Below are positions 58,037 through 64,000 of a stretch of 64,000 nt of DNA, in pieces (position 1 is the stretch's first letter; the number at the start of each line of letters is the position of its first letter). The DNA lies in the NCBI GenBank assembly GCA_019279435.1, contig JAAALK010000079.1:104389198-104453197 (forward strand), in the 5' to 3' direction. The notes under the pieces are model-generated. The model saw nothing but the letters and a program-made list of their open reading frames with translations. It did no database searches and had not been told where the DNA came from. The translations under genes and the position numbers were made by a program. The stretch is from Zizania palustris (lineage: Eukaryota > Streptophyta > Magnoliopsida > Poales > Poaceae).

Positions 58037-61000
58037 ATGGCGAGAACCAGCCACACCACTCCCTTGGCGGCCAACACTATGGCGCAGCGGCAGGCATGGG
58101 CAGCATCAGCAGCCACGGCAATGGCGGGGGGCCCGGGCGGTGGTTGGCCCAAGAACCCTCGGGCGCTCCGTCCGCCCTCCAAGAAGAAGATGGCCCAGAG
58201 CTTCGTCATTGGTCAGTCAGTGAGCACAGCGGAGTCCATCGAAGAGGCAGTAGACGGGAAGTTGGGAGCCGGAATGAGGACTCGTGTTCTCGGGACAGAG
58301 TCGACTCCACGGCCTCGGCGCGGAGAAGTGGTAGTCTTCGAGGCGTTCTTCGAAGCTGGCCTGGGGCTACCAGCCGTGGATTTTCTGGCAGAGGTACTAG
58401 ACCTGTTCCATATTACCCTGCCTCAACTGTCCCCCAACGCAATCGTCCGCCTGGCCGTCTTCGAGTGGGCTCTTTGGGCGGAGGGGTGTGAAGGGCGCTC
58501 CGAGATCTTCGCAGCGACCCACGAAGCTATCTGCCAGCCGAAGCCTCAAGATGGGCCCGGAGACTCGAAGGTGACAGTGGCCTTTGGCAGTGTCAATTTT
58601 CAGCTACGGCGGGAGCACGCTCTTCATTTCCCTGCGAAGGCCATAAACGATCGATGGTATACAAATTGGATACTTCGGTGGTTTTACGCCGAAGTAGGAG
58701 AAGACTCCCCCCTTTCGGGCCCTCTTCAAGAAATTTGGTTCAGGAAGGAAGCGGACATCTCCCCGAACCCTAGCCTGCTCACGACGAGGCTAGGGTTGCT
58801 GGCTTCTGTGGCTCGTCGTATGAGCATGCGAGACCTGGCCGAAGAGTTCGTAGGCCTTCGAATCTCACCCCTCGGGGCCAGTTGGCCAATCTCCATCCCG
58901 CGAGCCTCGGAGGGGGACCTCCGAAACATAGGTACGTCTTTCTCCTGCGGCATCATTTTATATGAACACATTAGCTATACTTATGCTTCTTATACCTTTT
59001 CCTTTCCAGCGGCGCCTCTGGCCTTATCCCCGGACGACATAGTCCGGGCTACCGAGCGAATTCTCGGAGCCCCTTCGGTAGCCGAGAGGCAGAAGAGGCT
59101 GGAACTGGTAGGGAGTTGGGAGCGCTCGAACAGGGTGTGGAGAGCCCTCGGCATGGAGCCCCCGCAGCTTCCCGACTTCGCCCCGGCTGGAGCGGCGGCT
59201 CGCAAGAGGAAAGCAGCGGCCGAGCCCTCTAAAAAAGCTGGCAAGCAACCTGCTCAGAAAAGGGCGGTGAAGCAGCCTTCTCACTTGACGCCTGCTTCGT
59301 CTTCTTCGTCGCCGGACGAGCGGAGCCCCACTCCCGAAGAGACAGAAGACTCCGGAGGCGCCACAGCGAAGGCTTTCGAAGATTACCTTCTGATCGACGA
59401 AGACATGGGGGAGGTCCCCACAAACCTCCCCGACAGGGAGGATGTTAATGCAACCCTACTGACTCCTCCTGCGCCTGTCAACGTGCAAGTAGAGTCAAAC
59501 TCTACCTCTGACTTGCCTGCACCCGAAGGGGTTTCTGCGGAGGTTGTGGCCCCGACGGACGAAACCGAGGTCAGGGCTTCGGGGGATGACTTCGACAACA
59601 TCCTCCGGATGTACGAAGTCCTGGAGGATCCGGCGATCCTTCCTCAAGCGGCTTTTGGAGGTATTTTCCCAGAGCTCTTTCTTTTTTCATCGGCATTCAC
59701 TTGCTATCTGCAGAATATGTTAATTAACCTTGATAATTGAAACAGGTACCTCTTCGGGTATCGAGGCCTCGGTGGTGCCCGACGTCCCTACTTCCTCGGA
59801 GACAGTCACCCGGGCGGACCTTCCGGCTCCCCTGGGGGCTCCGAGCCCGATGGCAGAGAACGTATCCTTCGGAGCGGACGATGTGCTCCCTGGGACGGAA
59901 TTGGCTCCGGCCGTGGCGACCTCGACTACTGACGGCGCCTCCGACAACGTGGCTCCGGCCGGAGATGTGGCGGCCGAAGGTCAAGATGCTCTTGCCTCTC
60001 CCCCCTTTGTGCCGGGGAGGGGTAAGAGTATTTCCAGCTTGGGCCTTCGGGTTGACCAAGCGGCGCCCTCCGTCGGCAACTCAGAGGACGAGGCTGCCGA
60101 GGACGACGCCCGGGCCTTGTCTTGGCTCCCTCTTTTGGCTCCTTTCTTGGAGCATCGGAGCGGCCTTCGAAGGCTACTGGAGCCCCTGGCTGAGAAAAGC
60201 CAGGATATTGCCAATTCGGAGTTGATCTCCGCTTTGAGCGAAGTTAGGGCTTCGAGCCTCAACACGGCCCTCGAAAGGGCTGCCCTTCAGGTATGAAAAA
60301 GACACCGCAGTTGCTGTATCTTAATGATCAAAGCTTCTTTAGCACTTACCTTGTTTTCCTTGCAGCAATTCGCCCTTGCTACAGCGGCAGCGACTTCCAG
60401 TGAGGTCGAAATTAACCGACTTAACCGGAAGGTTACAGCCCTTCAAACAGCCCTTGATGAGTCCACCGGGAGGTCTCTCCGGCTGAATGAGGAACTCTTG
60501 GAAGAACGGAAGGCCAAGGCCGCGTCTGACGAAGCCTTTGAAGCCCTCCGCTCTCATGCCGAAGCCGAAGCTGAACGAGTGGTTCTCCGTGCGGAGGTCG
60601 AGAAGCTTCGCCAGGATGCGGCTGCTTCGAACGGACATCTGGTGGAACTTCAAGGGGCTCTTAGCCAGGCAATGGCTCAGAAGAGTTCCCTGATGCTCCG
60701 GGTGGCCGCGTTGGACGCAACGGTTGCAAGCCTGGAAGTAGCAGATAGAAAGAATTCCAGTACTGCTGACCGTACCTTGGAAGCTCTTCAGGGTACGTTA
60801 GAGTACTTTGGCACCATGTGCCCTTCGACCTCTGCTGCAACCTTCGAGCCGCTCGACCGGAAGCTGACGAGGATCCAGGTAGCTTCGTCGCTGATGAAGA
60901 ATTCCGGGGTACGGTACGGAGAGATCTCCGGACAGTGCGCCGGCATCGGGGTTCTTCGCCACCTCGAAACTCTTCGGATTCCCCTTGAATCGGTTGGTGG

Positions 61001-61775
61001 TTCGTCTCCTGGAGGCTTCGCGGATGATGACCTGCTGCGGCCGTCTTCGGAGGTGGCTTCGGCGTGGGAAGCTTTCCGATCAGTATGGAAGGCAGACCAC
61101 AAGGTTGCTGCTAAGGTTTGGATCGACGAGGCCCGCCGGCAAAAGCAAGCTCAGGCGAAGCCACCACTCCCGACTTCGCCAGCGCCTTCGGTCCCAGCTC
61201 CGCCAACCGACCCGCAGGTCTAGCTGCTTAGGGTTGTTGTGTACCTGTGGTCTTGTAAACTTTGTTTAATTAATGAGAAAGTTATAAACAGTACTTGTCT
61301 TGGGTGTTCTCTTTTTTAGGTTCTGTCATGCCCTTTGAGCCCTGACTTCGTACTTTTGGAAACCACTGCCGAGCTTCGAAAGGAGTGGGCAGTTCTTGAG
61401 AGTTTGAGGCCTTATCGCCGCTCTCGCTTTTCTGTTCCTCGCGGAGACGGGGGGGAAGTTACCCTTGAAGTACGAAGGGATGTTTTGTCTTATATTAAAG
61501 AGGAAGAAAAGGAAGAGGGGTCTTCGTCCTCCGAGCCTGTTGATTGGTCCGACTCGGAGTATCAAGCTGGAAACCTTGCCGAGGCCGGCTCCGAAAGGCT
61601 ATTGACGTGGGCCGAACTTCAGGAGGAGCAGAAGAAACTGCGAGCCTCGAAGAAAAAGAGAAGTTCCCGGCCTAAAAAGACTTCAAGCTCCGAAGGGCAA
61701 AGTGGCCGCAGGGGTAGCTCTAGGGGTCGAAAGGGTCTCCGTTTTTATTTGGGTTTAGATAACAATTTTTCCTGA
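58037..61775 (+). CDS. Antisense spliced gene of element E (PF04195-like protein, 1132 aa predicted)
   Basis: ATG at 58037 opens a five-exon model: 58037-58931, 59010-59660, 59746-60290, 60366-61217 and 61320-61775 (TGA). Introns: 58932-59009 (78 nt), 59661-59745 (85), 60291-60365 (75) and 61218-61319 (102), all GT-AG with pyrimidine-rich ends (for example CTTTCCAG, TTTTCCTTGCAG, CTCTTTTTTAG). The exons sum to 3399 nt, exactly 1133 codons, without a stop before the end. The protein is PF04195-like at about residues 95-300, basic near 360-385, coiled-coil in exon 4 (about 705-830) and Lys/Arg/Ser-rich near the C-terminus. It runs antisense to the element's pol, whose 3' end it faces across the repeat block. 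The role is unknown; a regulatory or RNA/DNA-binding role would be inference. Confidence 0.82.
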
Positions 61776-61962
61776 TGTACGAATGTAATATTTTAATGTG
61801 GAATGCTTCGACAGCATGCTGTGTGACTCCTATCCTCCTACCCCCCTTGTGGGTGGCGGAGCTTTTATCTTATATAAGGGTTCGCTAGGCACAATGATTG
61901 CCCGAGCACCTGCATGCTTCGAATTTTTGCACATGTCACCATCGATGAGCATACAAAAATTT

Positions 61963-62612
61963 TAAAGTCCTTAGACTTTTCTACGGATCCTAACAAGCCG
62001 AAGCCTGGAATCCGTTGGTTGGCCACCTACGGCTCTTTTACAGATACCTCGCACCCGGAGGCTTGAAATTCTGTCTTGTTTAAAGTCCTTAGACTCTTCT
62101 ACGGATCCTAACAAGCCGGAGCCTGGAATCCGTAGGTTGGCCACCTACGGCTCTTTTACAGATACTTCGCACCCGGAGGTTTGAAATTCTGTTTTGTTTA
62201 AAGTCCTTAGACTCTTCTACGGATCCTAACAAGCCGGAGCCTGGAATCCGTAGGTTGGCCACCTACGGCTCTTTTACAGATACTTCGCACCCGGAGGTTT
62301 GAAATTCTGTTTTGTTTAAAGTCCTTAGACTCTTCTACGGATCCTAACAAGCCGGAGCCTGGAATCCGTAGGTTGGCCACCTACGGCTCTTTTACAGATA
62401 CTTCGCACCCGGAGGTTTGAAATTCTGTTTTGTTTAAAGTCCTTAGACTCTTCTACGGATCCTAACAAGCCGGAGCCTGGAATCCGTAGGTTGGCCACCT
62501 ACGGCTCTTTTACAGATACTTCGCACCCGGAGGTTTGAAATTCTGTTTTGTTTAAAGTCCTTAGACTCTTCTACGGATCCTAACAAGCCGGAGCCTGGAA
62601 TCCGTAGGTTGG
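61963..62612 (-). repeat. 118-bp tandem repeat of element E
   Basis: The motif CTACGGATCCTAACAAGCCG recurs at 61981, 62099, 62217, 62335, 62453 and 62571, an exact 118-bp period, about 5.5 copies. It is the reverse complement of the A repeat. Confidence 0.93.
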
Positions 62613-62798
62613 CGGAGCCACTGAACCAATGGTTCGTAGCAAGCCCCTTGGGTTTTTCCGAAAAAATGCTTTGCTCTGCTAGCATCACCGACCTTCGAAT
62701 GCGTCCATCCGGAGGGTGGGATGTTCGAAGGGCCAAACAAATTTCAACCCTTTAGCTTTATTTATACAAGGAGTGTTACAAGTGATTACAAGGAGGCC

Positions 62799-64000
62799 TT
62801 AAGCATAATATCTCTTAAGGTGCTCCGCATGCCACGCATGTTTCAACTCTTCTCCTTCTAAATTAGCTAATTTAAACGAGTCGGGGCGTCCTGAGCGTAA
62901 GATAACATATGGTCCTTCCCATTTGTTTCCTAGCTTTCCCGGGGCTATTACATTTCGTAATACCAGATGACCTGGTTTTAACTCAGTTAATTTGACCTTT
63001 GGGTCATACCATGTCTTTGTGTGCTCTTGGTACTTCGTCAGGTTGGCGACAGCTCGAAGCCTTGTTTCTTCCGACAAGTCTATTGAAGCACTCCGATCAT
63101 CTTCGTCTTCGTGTTGAATTACGCGAAGTGACTCCCCTTTGAGCTCCGTAGGGGTCATGGCTTCGTCTCCGAAGAGCAACCTGAATGGCGTGAAGCCGGT
63201 TGATCTAGTTTGCGTGGTTCGGATAGACCATAAAATTTTGGGTAACTCTTCGACCCATAGGCCCTTGGCCAATCCGACGATTCGGCGATTTAACCCGGAG
63301 AGGATATTCCCATTGGCTCGTTCGACGGCTCCGTTGGATTGTGGATGTCGCACTGCTGCGAAGCATAGCTTAATGCCCAGTTCTTCACAGAATGTTTGGA
63401 AGGTATCAGCTTCGAACTGGGTTCCATTATCCACCGTTAATTCTCTGGGGACTCCGAACCTGCATATAATATTCTGCCAGAAAAACCTTTGCACGTTCTT
63501 TGATGTGATGGCTGTTAGCGGCTCTGCTTCCACCCATTTTGAGAAGTATTCTATTGCTACGACCGCAAATTTCAATCCGCCTTTTGCCAGTGGGAAAGGG
63601 CCTATGAGGTCCATGCCCCATCTAGCCATTGGCCATACCGGGGCAATAACTTGAAGTTGAGCTGGTGGGCGATGGCTCCTTCGGCTCATCCATTGGCAGC
63701 CTTGGCATGTCCGAACTAGGGCTTCGGCGTCTCTGACGATCGTCGGCCAATAAAAACCTTGCCAGAGCGTCTTGCCTGCTAGTGCTCTAGGAGCTAGATG
63801 ACCTCCGCACAGCCCCTCGTGGATGCCTCGAAGTATGTCTTGTCCTTCAGGTTGAGAGATGCATCGAAGCAGTGGTGAGCATACTCCGGCTTTATATAGT
63901 ACTTCCCCAATAAGTTTGTAATTTCGAGCTCTCGCTTGCACTCTTCGAGCTTCTGGGCCTTCCGGAGGGTCATTGCTACCTTGCAACATAGTTATTATTG
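62799..64000 (-). CDS. Integrase end of the pol polyprotein of element E (partial at window edge)
   Basis: The minus-strand frame is open from the window edge to the stop at 62799. It holds the zinc-binding region (RTCQGCQWMS), the catalytic Asp in GMDLIGPF, Asp in VDNGTQF, Glu in SNGAVERANG, and the C-terminal GPY/F-like region. It is nearly identical to the integrase of A. No stop or frameshift is seen in this part; whether E also has A's stop before integrase cannot be seen here. Confidence 0.9.
   Translation of the reverse strand, partial: IITMLQGSNDPPEGPEARRVQARARNYKLIGEVLYKAGVCSPLLRCISQPEGQDILRGIHEGLCGGHLAPRALAGKTLWQGFYWPTIVRDAEALVRTCQGCQWMSRRSHRPPAQLQVIAPVWPMARWGMDLIGPFPLAKGGLKFAVVAIEYFSKWVEAEPLTAITSKNVQRFFWQNIICRFGVPRELTVDNGTQFEADTFQTFCEELGIKLCFAAVRHPQSNGAVERANGNILSGLNRRIVGLAKGLWVEELPKILWSIRTTQTRSTGFTPFRLLFGDEAMTPTELKGESLRVIQHEDEDDRSASIDLSEETRLRAVANLTKYQEHTKTWYDPKVKLTELKPGHLVLRNVIAPGKLGNKWEGPYVILRSGRPDSFKLANLEGEELKHAWHAEHLKRYYA

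Larger units (their letters stand above)
33706..64000 (-). mobile_element. Element F: Sirevirus-type Ty1/copia element without pol, hosting A, K and E
   Basis: F is read on the minus strand: 5' LTR (56967-54068, its remainder beyond E and outside the window), primer-binding site, gag in pieces, post-pol region, 3' LTR (37006-33706). The left 5-mer AAATT (33701-33705) would be half of its TSD. Protease, integrase, reverse transcriptase and RNase H are absent: gag sequence at about 38205 passes directly into post-pol sequence. Long LTRs, gag with a long coiled coil and purine tracts before the 3' LTR are Sirevirus traits. A (39647-51394) and K (51769-53375) interrupt gag; E (from 56968) interrupts the 5' LTR. 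Confidence 0.8.
56968..64000 (-). mobile_element. Element E: Tat-type Ty3/gypsy element, 3' part
   Basis: E belongs to the same family as A but has the opposite orientation. From the left: 3' LTR, polypurine tract, antisense gene (here on the plus strand), 118-bp repeats and the end of pol. Reverse transcriptase, gag and the 5' LTR lie beyond the window. Confidence 0.9.

Noticed and set aside
63139..63654. A 171-aa plus-strand frame opposite integrase of E (and similar ones at 9061-9342 and 44830-45111)
   Set aside because: These are mirror frames of the conserved integrase gene. They recur only because integrase is conserved.
1..64000. Host single-copy genes, tRNA or rRNA genes
   Set aside because: I looked for them on both strands and found none; the long frames are explained by transposable elements. 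The short tRNA-like stretches are primer-binding sites.

Overview
This window looks like a heterochromatic, repeat-rich block of a flowering-plant nuclear genome, most likely a grass. The element types (Tat-type and chromovirus-type Ty3/gypsy, Sirevirus-type Ty1/copia, an En/Spm-like CACTA transposon) and their primer-binding-site classes are the usual ones of cereal genomes. I found no ordinary host gene and no tRNA or rRNA gene. The species cannot be named from the sequence. Element letters A to K are mine.

The window is two stacks of nested insertions, which can be unpicked with target-site duplications (TSDs).

Left stack (about 1-29160): the 3' end of a Sirevirus-like copia element (G, 1-~2885) abuts the gag of a minus-strand Ty3/gypsy element (H). 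The LTR of H (4710-5546 + 26866-27028) was split by element B (5547-26860), a Tat-type element with LTRs, a primer-binding site and an antisense gene remnant but no gag-pol. B was hit twice: by Tat element D (8435-15580, 5' part lost) inside its antisense gene, and by chromovirus C (18517-26182, TSD CTAGA) inside its 3' LTR. The right end of H abuts the gag of a further minus-strand gypsy element I (LTR 28547-29160).

Right stack (30136-64000): a CACTA transposon (J) carries a broken TnpD-like transposase. It is interrupted at 33706 by a minus-strand Sirevirus (F) with 3.3-kb LTRs, a fragmented gag and no pol. F was hit three times: by Tat element A (39647-51394, TSD GCTAC, LTRs differing at one of 485 positions by eye), by a plus-strand solo LTR K (51769-53375, TSD GAAGG), and by Tat element E (56968 to beyond the window, minus strand).

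The most interesting content is the antisense gene of the Tat elements. In A, D and E a gene runs opposite to gag-pol, from just inside the 3' LTR toward the integrase end. In all three it can be read as five exons and four short GT-AG introns with conserved positions and phases, giving uninterrupted proteins of 1130, 1111 and 1132 residues. Introns 2, 3 and 4 each bring an in-frame stop, so splicing is needed for the full protein. Each gene has a TATA box about 100-150 bp upstream of its ATG, and its 3' end faces the 3' end of pol across a tandem-repeat block. The N-terminal half resembles the plant family labelled 'putative gypsy type transposon' (PF04195-like); the rest has basic stretches and a coiled coil. 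In D the gene is intact although the element's 5' LTR, gag, protease and reverse transcriptase are gone.
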